A stretch of 64,000 bases of DNA from Onchocerca volvulus (lineage: Eukaryota > Nematoda > Chromadorea > Rhabditida > Onchocercidae), in the NCBI GenBank assembly GCA_000499405.2, contig HG738139.1, forward strand, positions 5,604,616 to 5,668,615, written 5' to 3'. Both the position numbers and the translations under genes were made by a program. Shown here piece after piece: positions 21,521 through 40,109 of this stretch. Under the pieces are notes generated by a model, which was given only the letters and a program-made list of their open reading frames with translations, had not been told where the DNA came from and did not search any database. Positions within the stretch are counted from its first letter, which is position 1. Every line of letters starts with the position of its first letter.

Positions 21521-24500
21521 CATTAGCTGATAACTTTTCTGTTTGTTCAAAATAAGATAAAATGCTTTAATTTAACAAACTCAAATAAGTTGAAGCAATA
21601 TATCATATTATTATTACGTAAAGTTAGCATTGACCAGACGCTGATGGCAATTTTATGCTTTTTCAAATTTTTGATAAGCTTATTACAAGCAGTGAGAAAA
21701 AAGAAAAAGATAAATAATAAAATAAGGAAAGTGATGCAATTAATTAGCGATAATCAAGTTATTTTGCAACTAAGCGAAATGTGGAAAAAAAGTTTATGAT
21801 TTGATTTTTGATCTATTAAATCAATGAATAGAAGGAAATAACTCCATTATTGTTTTACATTCTAATTATTTACATTTTGTTTAGCTGTGTTGATGTTTGA
21901 ATTATAGCTTCTCATTGATTTAAGGCCTATTTGAAATCTTTATTGAAATATTCAATGAAACAACAACAAGCAAATAGAATTTAAATTGTTAAGTTGACGC
22001 TAATTGGATTTTTACGCTTAGAATTAATGAGATGAACGAAATAGCAAGTTGAACAGCGAGGTGAAGAAGAAAACAGAGAGTTTATGAATAATTTCTCTCC
22101 GTACTTCATGAATTATTTTTCCTCTGAGAAGGATAAGGTGGAAATCGATTTTTTATCATTTCAGATTTTAGCATATATTTCTGTGGTTTTCAAATTTTGT
22201 TACTTGATTTTTAATTTTTTTAAAGTTTTTATTTCGGGTAACAAAGTTTGAAATATCGCAAAACTTTTGAGAAAGAAAATAAACAAATAATATAAAATAA
22301 GTGCAGAAATTTTTAAGAACTGATATTTTTCTGTAATAATTTTTAGAAATTTAATAACGAAAGAAAGTGCAGATACGAAATTGAGTTTAAGCTGTTTATA
22401 GTCTGATCAATTTTTACATTAAAACTTTCATCATTTCCTCTTCAAAAAATGAAAAATTTATTAAGCTAAATTTTTTTTTTAAATTCTCAAAAATAAAATG
22501 AAAAATACATTATAAATTAAATAATTTTAATCGATCCGGCAATGTTCCTTTTTATTCGCATATTTCATTTTCACAAGCAGTGCTTCATCGTTTTAGTCCT
22601 TTACACTGAATTCAATATTCATGTAATCTTAATTTTTAAATTTAATAATAATTTCTCTCTGTCGAGTTTACTTGTCTGCTAGAAATGATTCCATCCTTCT
22701 GATGTTTGATATAAAATCTTTTTTATAGTTAAAGGGTCGGATATAAATGTCCTGAAATTCACATTTTCGATATTTTATTACTACTAAAATTTCACTTTAC
22801 TCATTACTCATTAATCTGCTGAAATACATATAATTATCAAAAATATAGGTTTAAAATATATTATTATCATAAAATAAGTTGCTGAAATTTCCCAAGTACT
22901 CTTGGAATTCTTTCTGATTTCCAAAATGTAGCACGTTGTTGAGTATTTATTAATATTTTCTTTTTTATCTTATAAACATTTTTTCGCTCGTACGATGATC
23001 TCTGCGAATATCGCTCGGTTTCTGTTGCAGTCAAAATCATAGAATATGATAAATCTGAATCATATTTGTTGTAGATAAAAATTTTTAACAATTGCCTTTT
23101 TTTGCAAAGGAATAAAACTTAGAATTTTGATTATTTCAGTGAAATTGAAATAGAAAGATCAAAGTTTTCTTATAATATTTATTCGTGTAATAACTCAAAT
23201 CTTTGCAAGATAAGGATATAAGCCGAAAAAAAAAGTACGATTCCTTTTGTTGTTATTGTGTGAATCTTGAAAGGACAGCTGTGAAATTGAGTTTTCAAAA
23301 GTTAGTTTAATTCTCACTCATTTCTTCCTACTTCACATGCCTTCCTTTATGTTTAGAGAAGCACTTTAGGATAGATTCGATAATTATTTTCCTTCCTATT
23401 CATCGAAAAAGTTTCCTATAAATTTTTTCAAGCGATAGGAAGACACGCACAACACAACACAAATCGAAAATTCATTTTCATCTATTTTCAGGGTTACATG
23501 ATAAACATTAGCCATGTCTTCATTACCGTATTATTTTCTCGTCCCAAGGTTTTCATTTTCATTTTCATTCTATCCATCTTCAGTATTTTAAGCCATGTGA
23601 AACTATTTAATCAAAGGCAATAATTGGTTAAATCAGTTTCTTTCGTCTAATTTTTTTAAAATGGATTTCATAAAGAAAGACGTATAATTCTCCATCTTAA
23701 TTTGTGAATTTTTTCATAAATGATCATTTTATAGTCTAATTGCCAAGTTAAAATTTGCGAGCAATTGTTTGCTTAAGCTGCATGTATTTCAGGACTTAAG
23801 ATTGCATGTGTTATAGGATTTTTTTTTTTTTTTTTTGAGATTTCGGATATAATATTCAAAACATCATTATTTTTTTCATTGTGGCTATAAAAGTATCCGA
23901 AATGAAAATAATATAAGTGAATTAAGTTTCTATTTAGCATTGTGGCTATCGAGGACATAGATCAAAGCAAAAAGTAAATGCAAAACAGAAATTGACAAAA
24001 GTTATGTGACAAATTGTTTTCACTCTTTGCAAGAATCGTAAACTATTTATTTACAAGAAAGAATTGTATTATTATTTCTTAAATTTGCTTAAAATTGTAT
24101 AATAATCTGTGATTCTCTTAACTTTTGAAGCAAAAGGAATGATCGAGAGAAAATAATTATCATTCGTTTGTTCATTGACGGTAGTAATTTTTATTTTATG
24201 GACAAGAAATTTTTTTCTTACAATGCGGGTTATTTTAAAGAGAATTATGCAAATTTCATTTTTTTTTCGATGGATATATAATTAGGATTAAAAATTATTT
24301 TAAATTGTATTCATTAGCACTTAATACTCTATAGACGTCTTATTTTGGCGATAGTTATTCAAATTGACATAACTGATTATATCAGGATCTTAGAGATCGA
24401 TCATCAATCAGTGAATCAAAAAATTCGTCCATCAGTCATAGAAAAAATTTTTGAAAAAATTCTTCACTGTGGGATATTTAACGGTTTTTTCATTTTTCTT

Positions 24501-26331
24501 GAATGTTATTGATCGTCGAAATATTTATTTTGATTTATGTCCTTTTCTATTCCTTTTGCGCACTGTTTGTCAGTTCTGTAATTTACTTGAACAGCTATTT
24601 TAATTTTATTTATATACTTTTCAGCTTATACCATTTACATTTATTGAAACGCTCTCTTATTTCTTCTACTCTGCGTTGTAAATGTTAATGAAAAATAATG
24701 GAAATACGTCGGAATTATCGAAGGCTTTATTGAATCAATTCCTGAATAAAATACTTTCGTGAGAATTCATTAACAGCTCTAAGCATTTGAAGCTATCGAA
24801 AAAGAATGTCCATTTTCAGTCAAATAAATGTAATATTATGAGAAGTCCTAAATGACTTATATTGAAATTTGAAAGGATACAGTAATGCACATGACTATAA
24901 ATATCGATTATTGATAAGTCTAAAGATCAATCAGAAATCTCATTTAAAAATAATTACGGTGCATCATTGTATAGTTAACATACATTAAGTTTGTCGCACA
25001 TTTTGAAAACACATTTCAATTTAAAATATTCCTTTTAAAGCAATTTTCTTCTCACGAAATTCCCAATTTATTTATTTATTTTTTCAAATAACAAAGCAAA
25101 TCGTAAAATCTAAAAACAAATCAAATTTTTGATGGTAATTAGTTTAAAAGACTAGAAGTGTTTGTTTTTTCTTTTGCCAAGTCTCTATCTTTGCTTAAAT
25201 CCATAATTCGTTCTTTCCGGAGTAATTCAATTCATTTAAAATACTTCATCTTATCCTGATACCAGATGTATGATGTAAAATACTCTATCTTATAGTATTT
25301 TAATTAAAGTAAATTGTTTAAAAAAAAATTATACGAATTTTGGATTTTTCATAAGTAATATGCAGTAAGTTGTTGATTTATCCACATTTTTCAATTGTAA
25401 CGCAAATCTTTCTATAATATGTAAAATTGAATCAAAAAACTTAATTAAAAATTTTGTATGTTGGAGATTAGACAAACCTAAGAAAGAAATGCATTTGTCG
25501 AAATGTTTATTAAGTAACTTATTTATCAATTTGTGAGATTTTTTTATCTCGTGACATTATTGATTCTATCCATTTCGAGACTGAGAATAGTTTATGCTTA
25601 TGTTTGAATTTCTATTTTACTCATTCTGAAATCATGGAATGGACGAATTTATTCAGTTTTGATGACTTGTTTATTTATTCATTTGTACTCCGTAATTGAG
25701 GTTGCGTCGACATGACATTCATTAGGTCAATCCGATCAATATCACTACTGCCCGATTTATCTGGTATATCTTGATCTTAGATCTATCCAATCAATATCGC
25801 CATTGGCAGATCTGTCTAGTATTTCTTGACCCCCAGTGTGATCATTATTAAACCTTCACGTTCAATCGATTATCTAGTTTATATCAATATGTTGCTTTTT
25901 TTTTTGGCTTTCTTATACTTCAAGAATATATCCTATCGTTTTTTTTTGGCACTTATCCATATAGTTTTGGCATTTCTTTGTACAACTGAAGTATTTTAGT
26001 CTGAACATTTTGTACTGTCTGATTATCTTCTAGAAGTTTTTCAAGTTAATTTTTTATCTTTTTATTTTTTATTTTCTAACATCTTAGCTATTGGCCAACA
26101 TTTTATGTTTTAAACTTTAATTTCTACTTTTTTAAAACTTCTACTGAAATATATCTTTAAAATTTTTTAAGTAATTATTCAATGCATTTACCACTAATTT
26201 TATTCAAAAATCAATTTCAGAGTGTCTGAAATCCACAAATTCGGGTAATGCCGTGATTTTATGACATCTTCTGATAACATTTTTTTAAAAAGTAGTTGGC
26301 ATGGAAAAGAAAAAAGTAAATCCTTTCTTCT

Positions 26332-26437
26332 GGTTTTATCTGGAACAAATTGGAATTATTCAATCAAAATACTTTAAAGCAAATCAAAATTCCATTGACA
26401 TTTTGAATTTCCTTTTCTCCGTTTTGCAATTATTTCT
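26332..26437. repeat. direct repeat, left copy
   Basis: About 100 bases starting GGTTTTATCTG and containing ATTATTCAATCAAAAT and ACATTTTGAATTTCCTTTTC. They recur at 26639-26731 with small differences. The two copies start 307 bases apart in the same orientation. Probably a local duplication or the terminal repeats of a decayed element. Confidence 0.75.
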
Positions 26438-26638
26438 ATTTTAGTCTAGATAAGTGTAAACAAGTGCTCAAGCTATATAGCTAATCAAATTTACTATCCT
26501 AGTACCGATTCCTAAAACTTTTATTTTCATCCCAAAGTGTTAAAGTACTATGGCAGCTAATTTTTTCCTTTTTTTTTTGGATTTTTTTTTGCATAAAATC
26601 AAAATTTAATGCAAAATAAAAAATTGTTCTTTTTTTTT

Positions 26639-26731
26639 GGTTTTATCTGTAGCAAATTGAAATTATTCAATCAAAATTGTTCAAAGCATGAGACATTTTG
26701 AATTTCCTTTTCTCAATTTTGCAATTATTTC
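26639..26731. repeat. direct repeat, right copy
   Basis: Second copy of the 26332-26437 repeat. It is shorter in the middle (an AATCAAAATTCCATTG-like block is missing) but matches well on both sides, ending TTTTGCAATTATTTC in both. Confidence 0.75.
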
Positions 26732-28873
26732 CACTACTCCTACTGCTATTTCTTCGTTTTGCCATTTCATTAAACATTAATTATAAGTTATCCAACCGGA
26801 AAATGAATAGAAAATTTATATCAATCTGATGCTCTTCATCTATTTAAAAGCAATCATGATTTAATTCTGCTTTCTTTCCCTCTTGAATTCGTCTTGTTTC
26901 GAACAATGAATCTCTCTTCTATCCAAATCGCGAGAAGCAGAGAACAGTAGTTCTGCGGGAAAAATATTTTTTCGATTATTTGAAAAAATATTTTAAAAAT
27001 CTTCATTTCGTTAATACAGACTATGTTGGAAAATAATTTCCATTGTTAATTTGTCATTACATACATAGATCCGAATGACACAGTTAATTGAATTTTCCAC
27101 TTAGCATTCGAAATTTCTAAAATAATTATGTAATAAGTGACTAATATTCTCTTTGCTTCTAATTCATATTATTTTTAAAATATTTTTTCTATCAAATAAA
27201 AATTTCCATCATAATGGGACTGTGATTTTCAATATGCATATTGCTGTTACTTTTTTATTAGCTTCCATAGAAAAAATTTTTGCTGAAACTTTTTTTCCGA
27301 TTTGCCACCTTTTAAAGTACCAGAAATTCCATTTCTTCTTACAGTGTAAAATATTAACTAATTCATTTTAATTTTAAATTCATTCAGCACCTTATTTCTT
27401 TATATGTCTATTCAGAATTATCATTATTCTTCCATGAATTTTTTTTATTAACTAAGTTTCAAGACGATGTCTGGATGAAATTCTGCTTCATTTTTCGATT
27501 GAACAGGAGGGCATTTAGACATACATTATATTAAAAGAGAAAATTTTTTTTTTTGTTTTTTCATCAGCAAAATTTCGAAAAAGAATCATTTAATTTACAA
27601 CAAAGCCGTTCGGTACTTCGCAAACCCCTGCGATTTTTTTAAAATAATTTCGCAATTCGATGTTATATTTTATTCATTTTTACTGATGACCATTTGCTTC
27701 AATAATTTCTAGTTCGTTTTCTAATTAATTCTGTACCAATTCATCTGATGAATGGAACAAATTTGACTGACAAAAAAAATAATGTTTCAGCGTATTGACT
27801 GTTTAGCAATGCCTTTTGGAATTCTTAGCAGTGATAACATTGTTATCAACGAATTGCTTCTTTCTCAATGAAATATTATCAGTCCAAAAATATTTGCTTA
27901 ATTCTAATGGATATCGATTACTATGATGTTTGTCTACATCATCAAAAATCTCTCTGCTCCGAAACGGTGCGATATTTTGTGTATAATGAATTTAAATTCA
28001 TCATTGAATTTAAATTTAATTAATTTAAATTTATCATTGGTGCTATAACGATATACGTTTGATAAAGACATATCTTTAATATTTAGTTGAAATTGCAATA
28101 TTGTTAACCGATACAAGCAAGCATTGCATGATCAGTATCTTGGCATAATTATAAACAGTAAAGTAGGAACTAAACAAAATGAAATTGAAATATTTGTTGA
28201 TTGCTTTTATTATATTCGATTTTAAATTACAATTAATCTTTGTTTTATTGAATCATTTATAATTTTTTAAATCATTCTCATTACTAACATATATTTGAAT
28301 GTTTTAAAGCATAATATCAGTTTTTCGATAAGATCTCCTGGATACAGGAAATATTACTTGTAAACACATGATAAATATCGCATATCGTCAGGCACCAAGA
28401 TTTTGAATATAACTTGATACTCAAGTAATTGTGTACTAATTACTAATAATAAGAAAAATTGAAGATAATTAATGGTATAAAGGATTGCTCGCCAGTATCT
28501 CACTGCAAGAAATAATAGTCGATAATTTGAAACTCTTCCGGATTACATATCACTTCTCTAAAATTTTAATTTCGAGTGATGCTTAGTCATCATTTTTGCC
28601 ATGTATAAGAAAAGTGATGCTATCAACATAGACCAAACTTATCACGATAAACAGAATGAGAAAGATATTTGCTGAGGAATAACAAATACTCAAAGAATGA
28701 TTTTAAATTAAATGATCGAAGAGAAGCAGAAAGTTTTACTGCGAAGCATCAGAAAAAATTTGAAATTAAATAATTTCAAAGCGATCGCACTCATATTCCA
28801 TTGCAATAATGAGAATGATGACCTAATTATTGATAAAAGTAGAATCACTGTTATACAATATCAGGTTGAATAA

Positions 28874-28879
28874 TTTCAG
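28874..28879 (+). promoter_or_regulatory. putative trans-splice acceptor of CaMKK
   Basis: TTTCAG, the nematode acceptor consensus, ends at 28879, 33 bases before the proposed CaMKK ATG at 28913. An in-frame stop lies between it and the ATG, so an exon starting here can only be read from that ATG. Whether a spliced leader or an upstream cis exon is joined here cannot be told from DNA. Confidence 0.4.
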
Positions 28880-28912
28880 ACATAGCCCTATCAGCAGTCA
28901 ATATTATCCAAT

Positions 28913-33362
<4,450 letters not shown>

Positions 33363-36300
33363 GACTTATGAGTCGAAATATTGGCATTTGATTTTCATCA
33401 TTTCGATTGCTTTTCATGTTTGAAGAATTGAAAAGTTCAAGATTTATGAGCTTTATATTTCAAGCTTGATGATTATTATGTTGAATTAGAAATGATATAA
33501 CAATGTTAAACTGATCACACTTATCAACTGGAAATTATATTTAGATGACCAAAGAGCTCATTATTAACGTTAGCAGATTCATGACTGACTTAGTAATTAA
33601 TGTAAGGAATCAAAATATACGAGAAACCACAAGAATTTAACGTAGTAGAGAAAAAGAATGAAGCGGATATTATTTGCATTTTTAAGGCACAAATTCAGGT
33701 GTCACTCTAGAAACTGTCAACAATTTTGCTCTAAAAATCTTAATGGTCGCACTGAAGATGGCGTAACTTTTAAAACTTCTAACCAAATTGCGTAATTTTA
33801 AATTTGCTATTTTCTACCCGCTTAATTATAAAACTGGTCAAATTATGATTGTTGTGAAATTTAAATCTGTAACTTAAACTGCTAGCTAAAAATTTTCCGT
33901 TCCTTTCACATGCTGCAGTAATAATTGTTCTCCGAATTGTCATATGCAGTGTTGATAAGCTGTTGATTGGAATCACTGATATTTGCGTGCGTTGAATGGT
34001 AAATTGTATTTGATAATTAGCAATCAATCAATGATTGCTATCAGTCATAAGCAGCTCATAATTGATATGATCTGCTGCATTTTAATATTGCAAGGATTGG
34101 ATGACGGAAGCAATGTTTTTAGCTATATCTTTATTTATTTAATTATAAAAAATTTTTCCTGCTGAAATAAAAAGCAAAAATTGAATCAGACATTCTTCTC
34201 ATACTGACATTATTTTTTTCAAATAATCTCAAAAATGTCAATTTTAGAAAATTGTTGAAGGCAGAAGTTCAATTTGATTTAAAATTGAAGCAAAATAACA
34301 AACGAAATTTATCAAAACTTAATTGAAAGTAAAATTTATCTATTGTTTTCAGCATTTTGTGGATGAGCGATAGCTGTGATACTGATAGTACGAATATCTA
34401 ATAAAAATGAGGATTTGAAATTGGAATGTCAGAATATTTTTAATGTTTAAGAATTGATCAAGATTTAATTCTGTAATGAAAATGTGAAATTAAGTTAACA
34501 ATCCAAAATTGATTTATTTGATTATTTTAATAATTGGTTGGATGTAAGACCTTAAATGACATCGAAAATTAAATGCTTTATTTGCCTTTAATGCATTTCG
34601 AAATAAATCTTTGATATTTGAGAGATATATCAAACTTTAAGAGAACAAAAAACTGGAGAAAGAATGAGAACTAATTTTACCACACTACAAGAATTTCATT
34701 TTTTTTTTCATCATTTTTCTTTCCAATTTTGCCTTAGTCTTTTTAATAACAAAAGCATTTTTTGCATGTAATTTTTTCAATTCTCACTTTTTTTAAACTA
34801 TCCATATGTGAATCTTACACGTTTTTGCAATTTATTTCTACCAGTTTTCTTGATTGTTAAGGTATGTGTTTGAATAACTCGTAATTATAATTTAAGAAAA
34901 TTATTAGAAATAAAATGCTAAAGAAAGTGATGATCAAATAAAGTATGCAAGCAGAAAAATCAAAAAACAGGTCAAATTTAATTTTTCAAAATCTGGAAAT
35001 AGACGATAAATGCAAATTTTGCTAGAAAATCTTTAGATCCTTCAGCATTTTCAGAAAATAATTTATACTTTTCAAACTGTTCCAGAAAATTTGAAATATA
35101 AGTCAAACGTATACACGCTAGATTTTCCTCCTATTCTTTTATTGCGATAGCAAACCGGATAAAAAAGTCAATGATTTTTCAAGTGATTATGAGAATTTAT
35201 TAAAGCTTCCAAGAAGTGATTAATCCTGAAGCTATTGCAGAAATACACAATTAATTTGAACGCAAAACAGGAGATCATTTTTAATTTATAAGCAAGCAAT
35301 GATTATGATGAAAAGAAAATCGATTTCAAAATCAGTGTTATTATAAATTCAATTATGTAGAGCTACTTATTTTTAGATATTATTTTATGGCAGTAGAAAA
35401 AAGTATTGATGAAGCTTGAAGCGAAGTTTCATCACTAATACATTAATTCAACCGTCATTTGGCAATAAATCATGGTTGAAACTAATTACGTATGAAATTC
35501 AAAAAATTTAATTTCCACAAGAAAAATAACATATTATTACTTTGTTCCCGACAATGCTGTAGAACTTTTTCGAACTTCCACCAATTTTATATTGGTTATC
35601 AATTATATTTTAGATGTGATTCACAGAAAACTTTTTTTTAATCTATCTTTGCAACATCTGTAATGCAATTATTCTTCGAAATTTCCAATATTTTGAACTT
35701 TATCAGTCGGAATTTGCTAAGTGATAGATATCGTAAGTCTTGTTCAGACGATTAATGCTCCGATGCATCTTTATTGCGGATATTTTTCTGACACTATCTA
35801 TTATAAATCTTGAAAGCAGACGGACATTAGCATATCAGTCTCGATATCTTACTCTATTACTAAAAGAATCAATACTGATGGCACTTCCCACCTTAGAAAT
35901 CAATGCCGTTGTCAAATATACCATTTTAATAGTATCTTTGTCAGACACAAGTTGAAAAAATTGAGATATTTGTCAAGGTCTTCTTATTTTTTCTAGATTA
36001 AATCAAAGAATCTTCCTGACATCTTTAGAATAACAGGGTTACATTAGCATCCTTTAAATTCCTACTTTATTTTATCAAATTTAATTTTAAAAAAGCTTTT
36101 CTGCATATATTTCATATATTGCTTTTCTTTCTTCATATTATCCATTTTATTCTTAAGACTACTTAAAACAGTACAAATTAATTAATTTTCTTCCAAAGAT
36201 ATTTGTAACATTTGTAAACGAAAAGTGAAAATGAATGGCGTACGATATGTGGGAGAAAGATCGATAGTCAAGTCACAGTTTCGAAAATCCGCTCATTTAA

Positions 36301-39100
36301 TTTTCAAATGAACAAATCAGACCCGACATTCATGAAATATTATTTTACAGTTGTCATTATATATATTATTTCTTGCACAGTATATCTTTTTCTTTGTTTT
36401 TTTTTTTTTTTTTTTTAGAAATTAGCAATTTTCTTCGAAAAGATTATCGACTCCTTAGGCTGAAAAGTGTATGAAAACAGTTTTCATGAATGGTTCCCTA
36501 TATTGTGATTTCGAGCATATTGAACGATTCTAGAATTTTGTTCAGTTTTTGAAGATATGCATGTAAATATTACGTTAGGATATTGAGAAATATGCATCAT
36601 CAAAGCAAAATCTATCTAGAATTCATTTTAGTCGGATAGTGAATGCAGCGTAGAAGATAATATTTTTTACAAGGATGAATGTTGCACCGACGAAAATTTG
36701 CCATAAAAGGATCTACCAGGAATGAGAGACGGGATGGAGTTGTAAAGATTTCGAGTGGATTGAATGAACCAAAGAAGCCTGGCACTTCTTGGATTCTCCC
36801 GACAATCATTTACTATCACACCGATTCGTACCACCTACGTCTAACGTCACATTTTTGCTTTTAATTTTGGAACAATAATATTCTTCCATGGCCCGAAGAT
36901 GTTATGAAAGTATAAAAGCTGGACTATCTAAGTAATAATCTCATGTCATTTCTAGAGAGCACTATGCTATCAGAAAAATGTCAATCTCACTTAATCAATA
37001 GTATTTGGCAAATCTTTGCATGACTAGACAGAGTGTTCGATTGTTTATTCAACAACAACGAATAATGAAGCATCGGATGATTCGAATAGTGTGAATTGTA
37101 TCTATGTTGGATTTAAGAATATGATAGCTCGAAATCTTATTGAAGGAAGCTTTCGATTTAGGCATGTCTGATATCTTCTTAAATATTTAGCCTTTTTCTT
37201 TTTTAGGAAATCCAGAGTAATTTAGAGCAGTTGAAGTTTCATAAAAACAAAAATTGAGTAATTAGCAAACTCAAATATCCTCTAAGCCGTATTTATTCTA
37301 TTATTCTGAGTTTTAGCAAATGATTTGCCTATTTTAACATACAGCTTGACATTGCAGAAATCAGTATTTCAAAATCCTAATCCGAGCTCCTCCAAATTCA
37401 TTTTCATTATTTGATCGAACTATTTTGTGGAATACGTTCCTATTATATATTTCGGTAACTATTATTCCGCAAACATTTCAGATCAAAAAAAAAATCATTC
37501 CAAACATATTTCTTCAAGTCAATTTGATTTAGCACAAGGATACGTCGATATAATGCACTACCAGTAATTTATCCCATCCTTTTCATTTCGGAGAAAATAG
37601 AAATTTAAAGCATCGAAAATTTTAAAGAAGGCACAAATTTCTGATTTGTTCGGAATTCAACAAAAATTTAAATTTGGTAATTCTTTTTCTGTAGCTGCAA
37701 TCAATGTTGCAAAAAAAATTTGTTTTTGAGAGTAATTTTGAAATATTTTGGTTCTGGAACAGTTAAAGCATGCCTTAAAGAATCTGTCACTTTTGAACTC
37801 ATTAAATAGTAAATTGGTCGTAATATACGAGATCCTAAGAATTAGAAAATGTGCATGTTTTGAAATAAATTGACATTCGATAGTATCTGATGAATGGTAC
37901 CAAAAGTCTTGGATAACAATGTAACTAGATCTAAATTTTCTACGAAACTCACAATAAAAACAATTTTTTATACCGGCGAATTCTGAAAATCTCAGAATCT
38001 CACACTTGCTTTTTTCTTATATTTATTAATCTTTAATACTAACAAATAACAATCATTATACAAGTTTGCGGAAAAATAAATTTGGAAAAACTGGCACAAT
38101 GTTTCCAAATTTCTCGAATTATCACCAGTTCCGAATAAGCTAAGGTAAATATGTCTACTTCTAATGAACATTCAAATTATCTTGAAAAGTTATTATCATT
38201 TGATAATCCGATAAAGTCAAAAATGAATGGCCTCACATGTATATCTTTTAAAAATCGGACAAAAATGTACTTAGTTTATATTAAAGAATTCTGCATTATT
38301 TAAAATATCTCTGGGATAAGAAATCCATCTGAGTATTTCCGATTTTTTAATTTTTAAAACTGGGAATTTACTGCTAATTCAAGACGGAACTGAATAGTGT
38401 TGAAATGAATGTTTTTTTATGCAACAGAAGTAAGAGAATTAGAATAGCAAATCTGAAAAAGCTTTTGCAATTTTTCGAAAAGTATTAAACTTGAACCCTC
38501 AATAATAAATGGCCATGGAAAATGCAAGACTTTAAATTCTGGGATTTTTTTAATTTGGTGGGAAATCTGTTCACAGTTTAAATAAGAATTGGTATGTATC
38601 ACGAATAAGAAAAAGGAACTGATTAAGTCAAAAGAAATCATGTTGGGGAAATATATAATTCCTCAGAAAAGCTAACAATCAAGTGAAACCATTCAAAATT
38701 TCAGATTTTTTAAATAAGATGGAGATTTTTTCTGAATTCGCACTCGTGCTTAGTAGCTGTGTCTATGAGATAATTGAGCTAATGAATTTGATAATTGAAA
38801 AGACATAAGACTCTGCAAAAATTTTTTTGATTTTTAATCTACATCATTTCCAAATCCGTGCAATAAGCAGTTTTTTCAAATAATAGTTTACTTCCTATCC
38901 AAAAATTCCATATTAAAAAATTATTTTATACAGCCCTATGTGAATTTCAAAAATTTTTCAAATATTTTACGACAAAGCAAATTATTCGCATTAACAAATG
39001 AATTTTCTTAATCCAAATTTGGAACTGTCTAAAACTGATTTTATGCTTTAGCCTTAATGAAACAATCGCATTAGCATCTTATAAATGAAGAAATCTCCAT
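33363..39100. other. AT-rich region downstream of CaMKK
   Basis: Contains the CaMKK 3' end and possible alternative last exon. Two GC-richer patches carry open frames: 35740-35955 (71 codons plus strand; on minus, QLVSDKDTIKMVYLTTALIS with a GTAAGA donor) and 36679-36864 (61 codons plus strand, beginning LHRRKFAIKGSTRNERRDG). Neither has a convincing family match or a full set of splice signals. Otherwise nothing is seen. Confidence 0.4.
34353..34401 (+). CDS. possible alternative last exon of CaMKK
   Basis: Preceded by TATTGTTTTCAG, this 49-base segment is open in exactly the phase left by the donor at 32820. It would end the protein with NILWMSDSCDTDSTNI instead of the 26-residue tail encoded at 33284-33362. 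An AATAAA overlaps its stop codon (34400-34405). The peptide continues the acidic, Ser/Asp-rich character of the preceding exon (ITDSDNS). Either exon, or both as alternatives, could be used. Confidence 0.4.
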
Positions 39101-39140
39101 AATATTCAAATCAGAATCCTCTCAGAATCACTTCACTTGC

Positions 39141-39180
39141 CTTGTGCTGGCGTTGTCATTAGCAGAAACATTACGGTCAT
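39141..39180 (-). CDS. weak candidate first exon, minus strand, GC donor
   Basis: On the minus strand ATG at 39180 opens MTVMFLLMTTPAQ, a signal-peptide-like start. It is followed by CAAG|GCAAGTG, the exact consensus of GC-AG intron donors. It lies in the GC-richer patch at 39.1-40.1 kb. No following exon was found, so this stays a candidate. Confidence 0.15.
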
Positions 39181-39914
39181 TCTCAATGTGAACATCAACA
39201 GATGTTTACATTTACTAATTCCAATCTTCAGTCGGTTTCCCAAAATTCTCTTAAATTTCAAATATTATGTCAATGTTTTCGATTTGAAGTGATTTCCTAG
39301 AGATTCTCTAAAATTCCTCAAAGCTGACCAATGTGTATCTCACTTCCCTAAATGCCGTATTTCCCTCAAATAATGAAGTCGATTGGTGCAAGACATGAAT
39401 AGACCTTCAAGTCCCTCTTCATTCATTCATCATCATAAGTGTCTTTGTTCTCTAAATCTGAAGCAGAATTACTTAGATCCCACGAATTTTATATCCCAAA
39501 ATGAACGAAGCATAGTCCGTGTATATTTATGCATATATGTGTGTGTACCTGTGGATCAGTAATGTCACTACAATTCAAGAAAATTAATTAATGCACGCAC
39601 AGAGACATAGCCGAAACAATGAGACATAATACCTTCCCTCCATCTCTATCTCTTTGCACGCGTGCAAACACCCCCCAGAACTACCGTATTCCTTGTCTTG
39701 CAGGGAAGTCAAATCCCTCCATTCATCTCATAACGTTCGTTGAAACCAAGAAAAATGTTAACTTCTAGCAAGATATAAGAACAAGATACAAATCAATCAC
39801 TAATTATTGCGAAGAAGAAAACCCTCTCTACGGAAGAAGCAAAGGATACAATCCACTCCCACCGCCTACTTAGCACTTAAAACGAAACTACTTCGCCCAA
39901 ACCGACGTACTTAC

Positions 39915-39963
39915 ATAATCTCACTACTTCATCGAAGAATTGAGAACGCCCGTCATCTATCAT
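39915..39963 (-). CDS. candidate first coding exon on the minus strand
   Basis: Minus-strand ATG at 39963 opens MIDDGRSQFFDEVVRL and ends in phase 1 at a perfect donor, GTAAGTACG (39909-39914 on plus). The surrounding 39.4-40.1 kb is markedly GC-richer than the rest of the intergenic DNA, with CACGCGTG, GGCGCG and C-rich runs, as expected near a promoter. No second exon could be tied to it with confidence, and no family is recognised. Confidence 0.3.
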
Positions 39964-40109
39964 GACTATTTATATTTTCTCTTGTAACAACTTTAAGTGG
40001 GTTTGAAAAGAGAAAAATAGATTGGCGCGAAAAGAGACAGCAGCAATTGAGAAAGAATCTTGCATGTAGATTACTCGCCCAGATAAATGTTACAAGCCTT
40101 CAAAGGCAG

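Larger units (their letters stand above)
14723..28879. other. 14-kb gene-poor spacer between NLK and CaMKK
   Basis: Begins with the NLK 3' untranslated region; no AATAAA is obvious close to the stop, so its end is not placed. The rest is AT-rich with no exon I can support. Contents listed separately: TTGAG minisatellite, GC-richer island near 21.4 kb and a direct repeat near 26.5 kb. Minor items: a possible DR1 nuclear-receptor site, GTCAAAGGTCA on the minus strand at 16244-16254, and a hairpin with GCCCA/TGGGC ends near 16.4 kb. Two GC-richer patches lie at 16.8-16.9 kb and 17.2-17.35 kb; the first has an acceptor and donor around an 18-codon open frame. The right end should hold the CaMKK promoter. 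Confidence 0.5.

Noticed and set aside
35740..35955. 71-codon plus frame and a minus-strand segment QLVSDKDTIKMVYLTTALIS before a GTAAGA donor
   Set aside because: The minus segment has a donor, but its only usable acceptor (GACAAAG) lacks a pyrimidine tract; the plus frame has no splice sites.
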